A DNA stretch of 44,206 nucleotides from NCBI GenBank assembly GCA_964588795.1, contig CAZPQN010000019.1:1-44206 (forward strand). Reading direction: 5' to 3'. A program made the translations under genes and the position numbers. The notes under the pieces are model-generated. The model did not search any database. It worked only from the letters and a program-made list of their open reading frames with translations, and was not told the DNA's origin. Shown here piece by piece: positions 34,296 through 42,613 of the stretch. The DNA comes from CAZPQN01 sp964588795 (GTDB lineage Bacteria; Fidelibacterota; UBA2242). Position 1 is the stretch's first letter. Every line of letters starts with the position of its first letter.

Positions 34296-35372
34296 ATGAA
34301 TCTGAATGTCGCCTATCCGCCGGAATCCCTGATACACCTTTCGCCAGCAGAAATTGACCAGCGGATTGCCGCAGTTCGCCAGAAATTAGGGCCACGCCTA
34401 TTGATTCTGGGGCACCATTATCAGCAGGATGCCATTATTCGGCATGCCGACGTGATCGGCGATTCTTTCGGATTATCGCGCGCCGCCGCCCGTTCCGAGG
34501 CCGCGTGGATCGTATTTTGCGGGGTGCATTTTATGGCGGAGACCGCCGATCTGGTCAGCCAACCAGCCCAAAAAGTCTTTTTACCAAACCCGGATGCCGG
34601 TTGTTCGCTGGCGGACATGGCGGACATTGGCCAGGTCACGCGCGCCTGGCGCCGGCTGACGTCTGCGTTCGGCGACGAGCTGTTGCCGATTACCTATATA
34701 AATTCCGACATTGCCCTGAAAGCCTTTTGCGGGGAGCATGATGGTTTGGTGTGCACCTCGGCGAATGCCCGGGCGGCGCTGGAATATGGCTGGTCGCGCC
34801 GGAAACACATTTTATTTTTTCCCGATCAGCACTTAGGGCGCAATATCGCCGTGCGGATGGGCGTTCCGCTGGAGGAGATAGAACTTTACAATCCTCGCGG
34901 GATTCTGGAGCCGAGCCAGATCACCCGCGCCCGGTTGATTCTCTGGAACGGTTTCTGTTGTGTGCACCAGGTTTTCAGCGTGGAACAGATTACCGCACTG
35001 CGGAAACGTCTGCCGGAACTCAAACTGATTGCCCATCCGGAGTGCCCTTTTGCGGTCGTTCAGCAGGCAGATTACGTCGGCAGTACCGAATATATCATTC
35101 GTACGGTCAGCGAAAGTCCGGCCGGTTCGGTCTGGGGTGTGGCGACTGAGCAGAATCTGGTTAGGCGCCTCCAGGCGCGTTTTCCGGATAAACAAATCAT
35201 CCTGCCGAGTGAAAGGGAACCGCGCTGTCGCACGATGGCGATGATCACCCCGGTGCACCTGCTGTTTCAATTGGAAAGCATTGCCCGTGGTGCATTGATC
35301 AACCAGGTAATTGTACCCGACGAGCTGCGCGCCCCCGCCCTGCGGGCTATCGAACGGATGCTGGAGCTTTAA
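34296..35372 (+). CDS. nadA: Quinolinate synthase A
   Basis: 358 residues. Condenses iminoaspartate with dihydroxyacetone phosphate to quinolinate, using a [4Fe-4S] cluster. LILGHHYQQDAIIRHADVIGDS is the family opening; cluster cysteines are likely those in VCTSANA, NGFCCVHQVF and EPRCRTMAMITP. DQHLGRN and HPECPF are also conserved. The ATG at 34296 lies 34 bases after tgt. nadB follows one base after its TAA. nadC, needed for the next step, is not in the window. Confidence 0.95.
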   Translation: MNLNVAYPPESLIHLSPAEIDQRIAAVRQKLGPRLLILGHHYQQDAIIRHADVIGDSFGLSRAAARSEAAWIVFCGVHFMAETADLVSQPAQKVFLPNPDAGCSLADMADIGQVTRAWRRLTSAFGDELLPITYINSDIALKAFCGEHDGLVCTSANARAALEYGWSRRKHILFFPDQHLGRNIAVRMGVPLEEIELYNPRGILEPSQITRARLILWNGFCCVHQVFSVEQITALRKRLPELKLIAHPECPFAVVQQADYVGSTEYIIRTVSESPAGSVWGVATEQNLVRRLQARFPDKQIILPSEREPRCRTMAMITPVHLLFQLESIARGALINQVIVPDELRAPALRAIERMLEL

Positions 35373-35373
35373 T

Positions 35374-36942
35374 ATGCAGATTGCAGAACCCTACCGGGTC
35401 ACGGATGTTTTGATAATCGGCGGCGGATTGGCCGGATGCGCCGCGGCGTATGCCGCCTGCCGGCACGGTTTGCAAACCGTGCTGATCACCAGCGGCGGCG
35501 AACTGAACGAGGCGTCTTCCTATCACGCGCAGGGAGGCGTCATCTACAAATCTCCCGATGACACCCTGGAGACTTTTACTGCCGATTTCCTGCGTGCCGG
35601 CCTGGAGTTGGTTAACGTCAAAGCGGTGGCCAATGTTTTTCACCACGGACCGGAATTGATTGATCAGGTCTTGCGTCAGGATCTGCAGGTGCCGTTCGAT
35701 TGCACCACCGACCAGCAACTGCATTTGATTCGCGAGGGCGTTCACCAGTTGGCGCGCATCGCCTTTGTCCGGGACTATACCGGGCGCGCTATCCAGGAAC
35801 AGTTTTACCGCCGCCTGACCACCATTGATAACCTGGAAATCATTCGCAACGCTACCGGCATTGATCTGATCACCTTGGCGCACCACTCGCTTAACCCAAG
35901 CCACATTTATGAACCCAGCACCTGTGCCGGCGCCTATATTTATTTTCAGCAGGAGAATGCCATCCGGCCCATTTTAGCCAAAATGACCGTCTTGGCCACC
36001 GGCGGCCTGGGCGGTCTGTATTTGCATACTTCCAACCCGCCCCGCGCACGAGGCGACGGTTACGCCATGGCATACCGGGCCGGCGCCCGCCTGATGAACA
36101 TGGAGTATGTTCAGTTTCATCCCACCACGCTTTTCGCAACGGATGATGAACGCTTTCTGATTTCTGAAGCGGTACGCGGTGAGGGTGGTATCCTGCGCAA
36201 CAAGTACGGCGAGGACTTCATGCCGCGCTACCATGCCATGGGTTCTCTGGCGCCGCGCGATGTCGTGGCCCGCAGTATCATGCAGGAAATCAGTAAAACC
36301 GGGACGCAGTTTGTCTATCTCGATATCACAAACAAGCCCGCCGACTGGCTAAAACAACGCTTTCCCGTCATTTACCAGAAGTGCCTGTCCCAGAAAGTTG
36401 ACATGGCGACCGAAGGTATTCCGGTCGTGCCCGCCGCCCACTATGAATGCGGCGGCATCGCGACGGACGACTGGGGCAATACCACGATTCGGCGACTCAA
36501 GGCCGTCGGGGAGGTCGCCTGCACCGGTCTGCACGGCGCCAATCGCCTGGCCAGCAGTTCTTTGTTAGAATGCTTGGTTTATGGCACCTTGGCCGGTGAG
36601 GACTGCGCCCGCCTGGTACGAGAGCAGGAGTGCATCATGCCTCAGGTCGCTCCCTGGAAGGCCGAGTCGGAAGCCCTCGACCCCGACCTTTTACAACAGG
36701 ACCTGCTGACCATCAAGCAGACGATGTGGAATTATGTCGGACTGGTACGCACCGGCAAGAAATTGGATCGCGCCGGCGGTATCCTCTGGCGCCTGCAGAG
36801 AGACATTGAAAATTTTTATGCGCACAGCCAGCTCAGCGATGACCTGATCGGACTGCGCAATGCGGCAACCACCGCTACGCTGATTCAGCATGCCGCCCGG
36901 CTGAACAAAGGCAGTTTGGGTTGCCATTATCGTGTGGATTAA
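35374..36942 (+). CDS. nadB: L-aspartate oxidase
   Basis: 522 residues (E. coli 540). FAD enzyme oxidising L-aspartate to iminoaspartate, the substrate of NadA. Dinucleotide motif VLIIGGGLAGCAAAYAA at about 11-27; SSYHAQGGVIY; GGLGGLYLHTSNPPRARGDGYAMAYRAGARLMNMEYVQFHPT; the catalytic region PVVPAAHYECGGI; GEVACTGLHGANRLASSSLLECLVYG. The helical C-terminal domain is shorter than in E. coli. ATG 35374 is one base from the nadA stop with GGAG 9 bases upstream; longer frames above it run inside nadA. Confidence 0.95.
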   Translation: MQIAEPYRVTDVLIIGGGLAGCAAAYAACRHGLQTVLITSGGELNEASSYHAQGGVIYKSPDDTLETFTADFLRAGLELVNVKAVANVFHHGPELIDQVLRQDLQVPFDCTTDQQLHLIREGVHQLARIAFVRDYTGRAIQEQFYRRLTTIDNLEIIRNATGIDLITLAHHSLNPSHIYEPSTCAGAYIYFQQENAIRPILAKMTVLATGGLGGLYLHTSNPPRARGDGYAMAYRAGARLMNMEYVQFHPTTLFATDDERFLISEAVRGEGGILRNKYGEDFMPRYHAMGSLAPRDVVARSIMQEISKTGTQFVYLDITNKPADWLKQRFPVIYQKCLSQKVDMATEGIPVVPAAHYECGGIATDDWGNTTIRRLKAVGEVACTGLHGANRLASSSLLECLVYGTLAGEDCARLVREQECIMPQVAPWKAESEALDPDLLQQDLLTIKQTMWNYVGLVRTGKKLDRAGGILWRLQRDIENFYAHSQLSDDLIGLRNAATTATLIQHAARLNKGSLGCHYRVD

Positions 36943-36961
36943 TAATTATTTCGGAGGTTAA

Positions 36962-37285
36962 ATGAATACTGTACTCTATGCCATGGGAGCGCCCGGCGCT
37001 CAGCAATCCGGCAACCCCTTGCTGTCCCTGTTACCATTTGTGCTGATCATCGTGGTCATGTACTTTCTGATGATCCGCCCGCAGGCGAAGAAACAGCGGG
37101 AAAAGAATAAAATGCTGCAGGAATTACAGCCAGGCGATGAAATTCTGACCATTGGCGGCCTGTACGGCAAGATCGAAGGCGTCAAGGATAAGAATATGCT
37201 GATTGTGAAGATCGCCAAGGATGTCAAAATCTATATCGCGCGCTCGGCGGTCGCCGACAAGGTTACGGAAAAAGTTATAGCTTAA
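36962..37285 (+). CDS. yajC: Preprotein translocase subunit YajC
   Basis: 107 residues. A single membrane segment (about 20-37, LLSLLPFVLIIVVMYFLMI) is followed by the signature RPQAKKQREKNKMLQELQPGDEILTIGGLYG. It is an accessory of the SecDF-YajC complex. A strong GGAGG lies 6 bases before ATG 36962. In many genomes it sits between tgt and secD; here nadAB separates it from tgt and def follows, with secDF absent from the window. Confidence 0.95.
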   Translation: MNTVLYAMGAPGAQQSGNPLLSLLPFVLIIVVMYFLMIRPQAKKQREKNKMLQELQPGDEILTIGGLYGKIEGVKDKNMLIVKIAKDVKIYIARSAVADKVTEKVIA

Positions 37286-37290
37286 ATAGC

Positions 37291-37830
37291 ATGGCAATCC
37301 TGAAGGTTCTGCTTTACGGTGACCCGCGTCTGCACCAGAAGACTGTGCGGGTTGGCGAATTGCCGCTGAACTTTGAGCAGACTCTAAAAGATATGTGGGA
37401 CACGATGTACGATGATGACGGCATCGGGCTCTCCGCTAATCAGGTCGGTCTGGACGCCAGCTTTTTCATCGCGGACTTTGCGCTCCACGACCGGACGTTG
37501 GGACGCGAGGTGTTCATCAATCCCGAGATCGTCTCTGCCGAGGACACGATTGAAGGCGAAGAGGGCTGTCTGAGTGTGCCGGGCATCCACGAGAAAGTCA
37601 CCCGCGCCCGGAAAATTTTACTACGCTACGAAACCCCGAACCGCACCGTCGTCGAACGCGAATATTCCGATTATCCGGCGCGGGTCATTCAGCATGAAGT
37701 AGATCATCTGAACGGGATCGTGTTTGTAGATCGCATTTCATCTCTGAAACGCAGTTTTATCGCGCCGCGGCTCAAACGACTCGCCAAGCAGGCGCAGGCC
37801 GGGATTGCCGCGCAGGCGGTTGGAGAGTAA
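37291..37830 (+). CDS. def: Peptide deformylase
   Basis: 179 residues. Removes the formyl group from nascent N-terminal methionine. The three family motifs are intact: GIGLSANQVG, EEGCLSVPG (metal-binding Cys) and QHEVDHLNG (HExxH). The N-terminus LLYGDPRLHQKTV is typical. Five bases after yajC and three before fmt; the def-fmt pair makes and undoes the formyl group of initiator Met. Confidence 0.97.
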   Translation: MAILKVLLYGDPRLHQKTVRVGELPLNFEQTLKDMWDTMYDDDGIGLSANQVGLDASFFIADFALHDRTLGREVFINPEIVSAEDTIEGEEGCLSVPGIHEKVTRARKILLRYETPNRTVVEREYSDYPARVIQHEVDHLNGIVFVDRISSLKRSFIAPRLKRLAKQAQAGIAAQAVGE

Positions 37831-37833
37831 CCC

Positions 37834-38763
37834 ATGCGCGTCGTTTTCATGGGAACGCCGGCCTTTGCCCTGCCCAGCCTTGAGGCTTTATCCGGCTCAC
37901 AGCATCGCGTATTAGCGGTAGTGACCGGCAGGGACGTGGAAACGGGGCGCGGCCAGAAAGTCACCCCGCCGCCGGTTAAGCTGTTTGCAGAGGAGCTGGA
38001 TTTGCCGATCCTGCAACCGGCTTCGCTTAAAGATCCGGAATTTTTAGCAGAAGTCCGGCGGTTCGCGGCGGATATTTTCGTCGTCGTTGCTTTCAGAATT
38101 TTACCGCCGGCGCTGATTAACATACCCGCCCGCGGGGCCATCAACCTGCACGCCTCCCTGTTGCCCAAATATCGCGGCGCGGCTCCAATTAACTGGGCGA
38201 TAATCAATGGCGAAAGCGAAACCGGCGTGACCGTTTTTCAGATTCGACCGCAGGTGGACACCGGGGCTATCCTATTACAGCAGAAAGTAAAAATCACTCC
38301 CGACGATACCGCCGGCAGCCTTGCCGAACGTTTGGCCCTCAAGGGCGCTGAATTGCTGGTGGCCACCCTGGATGGACTGGAAGCCGGTCGGTTGCAGGGA
38401 CGTCCTCAGGATGAGACTTTGGCGACCCCCGCCCCCAAGATTTTTCCCGAGCTGGGCGAGATTGATTGGTACAAAGACGCCATGACGCTCAAATTCCTGA
38501 TCCACGGCCTGGCGCCGGAACCGGGCGCCTTCACCTTTTGGCGCGGGCGACGCCTGAAAATCTTGAAAGCCGCCACGACGCCCGAATCGGTCACCGCCGA
38601 ACCCGGAACGCTGGTACTCAGAGATAAAAATAGGATCGGCATCCAGACGAGCCGGGGCCTGTTACTGCCGCTCGAGCTGCAATTGGAGGGTCGCCGCCTT
38701 CTGCCTGTACGTGAATTTTTAAGCGGTTTCAACGGCCGAGTCGGGGAGCGTTTCGCCGCGTGA
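37834..38763 (+). CDS. fmt: Methionyl-tRNA formyltransferase
   Basis: 309 residues (E. coli 315). Opens MRVVFMGTPAFALPSLEAL. The formyl-THF site is in the central motif NLHASLLPKYRGAAPINWAIINGE with catalytic Asn, His and later Asp in RPQVDTGAIL. The C-terminal OB-like domain (about 205-305) binds tRNA. It starts three bases after def and its TGA overlaps the rsmB GTG as GTGA. Confidence 0.97.
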   Translation: MRVVFMGTPAFALPSLEALSGSQHRVLAVVTGRDVETGRGQKVTPPPVKLFAEELDLPILQPASLKDPEFLAEVRRFAADIFVVVAFRILPPALINIPARGAINLHASLLPKYRGAAPINWAIINGESETGVTVFQIRPQVDTGAILLQQKVKITPDDTAGSLAERLALKGAELLVATLDGLEAGRLQGRPQDETLATPAPKIFPELGEIDWYKDAMTLKFLIHGLAPEPGAFTFWRGRRLKILKAATTPESVTAEPGTLVLRDKNRIGIQTSRGLLLPLELQLEGRRLLPVREFLSGFNGRVGERFAA

Positions 38764-40100
38764 ATACCCGTGCCGCCGCCGCCCTGATTCTTGATAATCT
38801 GGGCGACAGTTATCGCTATTTTGAAGAGCGGGTGGCGTACTTCTGCACCCGTCAGCACTTTAAACAGGCCGACCGTGATTTTATCTATCTGATGGTCAAA
38901 GGCGTGGTGCAGAATCGCAGTTTACTTGATTTTGTGATCGCCGGCGGTATTAAACGCCCGCTGGCACAGCTGGAACCACTGGCGCTGAATCTCCTGCGCC
39001 TCGGCGTTTTGCAGAATATCATTCTGCAGACCCCCGCGTATGCCGCCGTCAATGAAACCACCGCCGCCGCGCGCGAGCTGGGGCGTCGGGACCTTGCCGT
39101 CCTGGTCAATGGTTTTTTGCGCAACCTGCCACCGCTGGAAACCTGGCGTGCCCGTCTGGACAACCTATCGGCCGCCGAAGCACTGGCGGTCGAGTATTCG
39201 CATCCGCTCTGGTTGGTCGAAAAATGGATCCGCGACTTTGGGCCGTTGAAAACGACGCGACTGCTCCAATTCAACAATTCCTCGCCCGGCATCATCTTTC
39301 GGCATAATCCAATCCGGAGTAACTGGACGAACTGGCGCGCCGAACTGGCGACTGCCGGTTACGAACCGGAATGCATCGCCGAAAAGCCGGTGGCATTTTT
39401 CCGGGTCAATCAGCCGGGACGCCTGCTGAAAAGTACGTTTTTTAAAAAAGGCTACTGTTCAGTCCAGGATTACAGCCAGTCTTTGGCGGTCAATCTGCTG
39501 GATCCGCAAGCCGGCGAGACCATCCTCGATGTTTGCGCCGCGCCCGGCGGCAAAACCACCTACCTAGCCCAGCAAACCGCGGGACGGGCGATTATTTACG
39601 CCTCTGACCAGAGCGAGCGCAAGCTCGCCAAATTGCAAGAATCCGCCTGCCGATTAGGTCTTGATTTTATAAATTACCGCGTGGCAGATGCGATGATGGC
39701 AGAATACCCGCAAGCGGATAAAATCCTGGTTGACGCACCGTGTTCCGGTACCGGCGTCATTGCGCGTCGCGCAGATTTGCGCTGGAACCGGACTCCGGAG
39801 GAGCTGGCAAAATTCCCGATTATGCAGAGCGCTATCTTGAATAACGTGTCCCGCTTCGTGCGTCCCGGCGGGGCGCTGATTTACAGCACCTGCACCCTTG
39901 AAGCAGAAGAGAACTGGGGCGTGGCCGAGGCCTTCTTGGCCAACCATCCGGACTTTTTTAGCGAGCCTGGTGAAGAGTGGGTAGCGCTTGCATTTTGTGA
40001 TGAGCGGGGCGCCGTCTGTATCCGACCATTTGATCAGGGCCTGACCGGCACTTTCGCCGTACGATTGCGCCGCAAACCATTAATTGACGGGTCGAGGTAG
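38760..40100 (+). CDS. rsmB: 16S rRNA m5C967 methyltransferase RsmB
   Basis: 446 residues. A NusB-like N-terminal domain (about 1-140) precedes the SAM methyltransferase domain: motif I LDVCAAPGGKTTYLAQ, motif IV VDAPCSGTGVIARRADLRW and motif VI YSTCTLEAEEN, with both catalytic cysteines. It methylates C967 of 16S rRNA. The start is GTG 38760, overlapping fmt. The order def-fmt-rsmB is widely conserved. Confidence 0.95.
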   Translation: MNTRAAAALILDNLGDSYRYFEERVAYFCTRQHFKQADRDFIYLMVKGVVQNRSLLDFVIAGGIKRPLAQLEPLALNLLRLGVLQNIILQTPAYAAVNETTAAARELGRRDLAVLVNGFLRNLPPLETWRARLDNLSAAEALAVEYSHPLWLVEKWIRDFGPLKTTRLLQFNNSSPGIIFRHNPIRSNWTNWRAELATAGYEPECIAEKPVAFFRVNQPGRLLKSTFFKKGYCSVQDYSQSLAVNLLDPQAGETILDVCAAPGGKTTYLAQQTAGRAIIYASDQSERKLAKLQESACRLGLDFINYRVADAMMAEYPQADKILVDAPCSGTGVIARRADLRWNRTPEELAKFPIMQSAILNNVSRFVRPGGALIYSTCTLEAEENWGVAEAFLANHPDFFSEPGEEWVALAFCDERGAVCIRPFDQGLTGTFAVRLRRKPLIDGSR

Positions 40101-40103
40101 TCC

Positions 40104-40838
40104 ATGCGTACTGATATCCGTAACATTTTTCGCCAGCTGGCCGCCTTTTTCATTTTTTCGCTGGTATTGGTGCTCCTGCTGGACAAAATCGTCATGCCCC
40201 TCTACGTGCGGCACGGACGTGAAATCAAGCTGATGGATGTACGGAAACAACGCGCCGCGGAGGCAGTCAGCCTGCTGAAAGCCAATGGATTTCAAGTGGA
40301 GTTTGCGGATACTGTCGAGGCCGGCAATCTGCCACACGGGGTTATCGTTGATCAGCAACCGCCGCCCGGCTTTACGGTCAAGAAGGGGCGCATCGTGCGG
40401 TTGGTGGTGACCGGTGGTGAACATTTCTTTTCCATGCCGAATCTGGTGGGCAAAGCCCTGCGCGCCGCCCAACTGCTGATTGATGGCAATAAACTGCTGT
40501 TGGATACGGTGGAATATATCTACTCTTCGGAAAAGCCGGAGGGAGTCGTCTGCGAACAATCCCTTCTGCCGGGTTCCATGGTCGCGACCGGGACGCCACT
40601 GCGTCTGGTGGTGAGCAAGGGTGCCCCGCCGCGCCAGCTGGAGGTGCCGAATCTGATCGGTCTGAGCCTTGCCAATGCCAGGAGCACCATCCGCCAGGCA
40701 GGCTTTCGCGTGGGTCTGATTCGTTATGTACCGAACGAGGAACTGAATCCCAATACCGTGTTGGACCAGAACCCCAAGGCCGGTCGTCTGTATGAGAATC
40801 CAATTCCGATTGACCTGCATGTCACCGCGGAGCCGTGA
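40104..40838 (+). CDS. Membrane-anchored PASTA-repeat protein without kinase domain
   Basis: 244 residues. A single N-terminal membrane segment (about 9-33, LAAFFIFSLVLVLLLDKIVMPLYV) is followed by three PASTA repeats in the periplasm: about 38-105 (AEAVSLLKANGFQVEF, VIVDQQPPPGFTVKKGRIVRLVV), 107-175 (MPNLVGKALRAAQLL) and 177-244 (VPNLIGLSLANARSTIRQAGF, VLDQNPKAG). There is no kinase or transpeptidase domain. PASTA repeats bind peptidoglycan fragments or help assemble division proteins. It sits between rsmB and rpe, where Firmicutes encode the PASTA kinase PrkC. ATG 40104 has GAGG 8 bases upstream. Confidence 0.88.
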   Translation: MRTDIRNIFRQLAAFFIFSLVLVLLLDKIVMPLYVRHGREIKLMDVRKQRAAEAVSLLKANGFQVEFADTVEAGNLPHGVIVDQQPPPGFTVKKGRIVRLVVTGGEHFFSMPNLVGKALRAAQLLIDGNKLLLDTVEYIYSSEKPEGVVCEQSLLPGSMVATGTPLRLVVSKGAPPRQLEVPNLIGLSLANARSTIRQAGFRVGLIRYVPNEELNPNTVLDQNPKAGRLYENPIPIDLHVTAEP

Positions 40839-41494
40839 CCCACACCATGCCTGAAATCGTCCCTTCGCTTTTATCGGCTGACTTCACCAAACTGGCGGAG
40901 GAAATCCGCGCCGTCGAGCTGGCTGGAGCGCATCGTCTGCATCTCGATGTGATGGACGGACACTTTGTCCCCAATCTGACGATCGGACCGTTCATCGTAA
41001 AGGCCATTCGCAGAATTACCAAACTGCACCTGGAAACGCACCTGATGATCGAGCGCCCGGAACGCTTTATCATGCCGTTCATCGAAGCCGGGAGCGATAC
41101 GGTGATTGTTCATGTGGAAACCAGCCGCGATCCGTTGGCCGATTTAGCCCGCATCCACGGCGCAGGTGCTAAGGCAGGTCTGGTACTGAATCCGCCCACG
41201 CCCTTAGCGGCGCTTGAGCCATATTTGTCGCAAGCCGATCACCTGTTGGTAATGACAGTGAATCCGGGCTTTGGCGGGCAGGAAATGATTTCCTCCACCC
41301 TCGAAAAGGTATCCCAGGCACGGGTGCTGTCGCCGGACCTGCTGATTGAAGTTGACGGAGGGGTCAACCTGCAGACCGTGCCGCGGGTCGTCGCCGCCGG
41401 AACCGATCTATTGGTGGCTGGCTATGCCGTGTTCGGCGCGGGTAATCCGAAGCTGGCGATGCAGAATTTGACGAGGAAAATAACCGGTGAATAA
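40835..41494 (+). CDS. rpe: Ribulose-phosphate 3-epimerase
   Basis: 219 residues. A TIM-barrel enzyme interconverting ribulose 5-phosphate and xylulose 5-phosphate. Signatures: VPSLLSADFTKLAEEI, HLDVMDGHFVPNLTIGP with metal ligands, THLMIERPERFI, VMTVNPGFGGQ and EVDGGVNLQT. GTG 40835 overlaps the PASTA gene stop as GTGA; ATG 40847 is an equally good start by family alignment. Its end overlaps the next gene by 8 bases. Confidence 0.95.
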   Translation: MTHTMPEIVPSLLSADFTKLAEEIRAVELAGAHRLHLDVMDGHFVPNLTIGPFIVKAIRRITKLHLETHLMIERPERFIMPFIEAGSDTVIVHVETSRDPLADLARIHGAGAKAGLVLNPPTPLAALEPYLSQADHLLVMTVNPGFGGQEMISSTLEKVSQARVLSPDLLIEVDGGVNLQTVPRVVAAGTDLLVAGYAVFGAGNPKLAMQNLTRKITGE

Positions 41495-42071
41495 TATTCA
41501 GCGCGGGGAACTGGGGCGCAAGGCCGTCCACTATACAGCGACTCTGATTCCCCTGATCTATTTTGGGTTCTTTGGACGCCTTTCGGCCGGGATCATATTG
41601 GGATTGTTGACTGCCGCGATCGTCACGGCGGAAGTCCTGCGGATGAAGGTCCCTGCCTGCCGCCGCCTTTATGAAAATATTTTCGGATGGATGATTCGTC
41701 CCCACGAGTTCGAGGAAAATTTCACGGGCGCAACCTACGTTTTCCTGGGCAGTTTCGTCACGGTCCTGTTATTTCCCAAGCCGATTGCCATCACCAGCCT
41801 TTTGTTTCTGACCCTGGGCGATCCGACGGCCTGCCTGGTCGGGATGAGCGTCGGACGCACCCATATCAGCAATAAAAAAACCCTGGAGGGCGCCATCGCC
41901 TTTTTGATCATCGCCATCGTGGGCACACTCTGGGTTCCCGGCCTGCCCTGGCGGGTCAAGGTCGCCGGCGCATTGGCGGCCTGTCTGGTCGAGGTTGTAC
42001 ACCGTAAGATTGATGATAACCTGCTTATTCCGCTGGTCAGTGCGACGGTTATGTACATGCTGGTGCATTGA
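41487..42071 (+). CDS. Phytol/dolichol kinase-like integral membrane protein
   Basis: 194 residues, highly hydrophobic with about six membrane segments. The stretch LGDPTACLVGMSVGRTHI followed by KKTLEGAIAF is the CTP-binding signature shared by SEC59-type dolichol kinases, phytol kinases (VTE5) and phosphatidate cytidylyltransferase relatives. The likely reaction is CTP-dependent phosphorylation of a polyprenol or similar lipid alcohol; the substrate is unknown. The GTG at 41487 overlaps rpe. An N-terminal RGELGRKAVHYTATLIPLIYF is typical of the family. Last of the run before the scaffold gap. Confidence 0.78.
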   Translation: MNNIQRGELGRKAVHYTATLIPLIYFGFFGRLSAGIILGLLTAAIVTAEVLRMKVPACRRLYENIFGWMIRPHEFEENFTGATYVFLGSFVTVLLFPKPIAITSLLFLTLGDPTACLVGMSVGRTHISNKKTLEGAIAFLIIAIVGTLWVPGLPWRVKVAGALAACLVEVVHRKIDDNLLIPLVSATVMYMLVH

Positions 42072-42122
42072 AAAAGACATCCGGTTTTGCTCTTGAAGAT
42101 ATTTGAGAAAAACGCCAAATTA

Positions 42123-42222
42123 NNNNNNNNNNNNNNNNNNNNNNNNNNNNNNNNNNNNNNNNNNNNNNNNNNNNNNNNNNNNNNNNNNNNNNNNNNNNNN
42201 NNNNNNNNNNNNNNNNNNNNNN
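42123..42222. other. Assembly gap of 100 Ns
   Basis: Exactly 100 Ns, a conventional scaffold gap of unknown real length. It removes the 5' part of the HD-GYP gene, so adjacency of genes on both sides depends on scaffolding. Confidence 0.98.
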
Positions 42223-42588
42223 TCGATGATTGATACTTATGAAGCCCTGATTCATCCCCGCCAGCATCGCGATGCACTGGTTCCGCCTAAGGGAATTCAG
42301 GAAATTATTGAGCAACGCGGGACCGCCTTTGCACCCGAACTGGTGCGTGCTCTTATTCAGCAAATCTCCATCTATCCGGTGGGTTGTCATGTGCAGCTCG
42401 CCACCGGCGAAATCGGACGGGTCATCCGCATAAACGCTGGCACCCCGGTGCGACCGCTGGTAAAATTGCTCCTGGACAAGGAGCGCCGCCCCATCGATGG
42501 TAAAACACTTGATTTAAAAGCGGACTACCTGAATAATATCACCCGCTGTGTTCCGCCGCCGTACGATATCAGCAAATTGCTGAACTGA
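42223..42588 (+). CDS. HD-GYP domain protein, C-terminal fragment
   Basis: About 121 residues in frame directly after the N gap: MIDTYEALIHPRQHRDALVPPKGIQEI (shown in part), then FAPELVRALIQQISIYPVG, VQLATGEIGRVIRIN and PVRPLVKLLLD. This is the characteristic end of an HD-GYP domain: the helix after the GYP loop, then the small beta-rich tail. HD-GYP proteins degrade cyclic di-GMP. The catalytic HD and GYP residues are in the missing part, so activity cannot be judged. It converges with the DUF362 gene 25 bases on. Confidence 0.85.
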   Translation, partial: SMIDTYEALIHPRQHRDALVPPKGIQEIIEQRGTAFAPELVRALIQQISIYPVGCHVQLATGEIGRVIRINAGTPVRPLVKLLLDKERRPIDGKTLDLKADYLNNITRCVPPPYDISKLLN

Positions 42589-42613
42589 AAGCTGTTTGCG
42601 GCCTCAGGCGGGT

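Noticed and set aside
35311..35373. Longer start for nadB inside nadA
   Set aside because: Pro/Cys-rich shadow of nadA; ATG 35374 is one base after the nadA stop with GGAG ahead.
40080..40820. 246-codon reverse-strand frame opposite the PASTA gene
   Set aside because: No recognisable features and fully antisense to a gene with clear PASTA repeats and a ribosome site.
42103..42122. Start of the HD-GYP gene left of the N gap
   Set aside because: A TTG in the same nominal frame exists, but the true gap length is unknown, so linking the two sides is unsupported.
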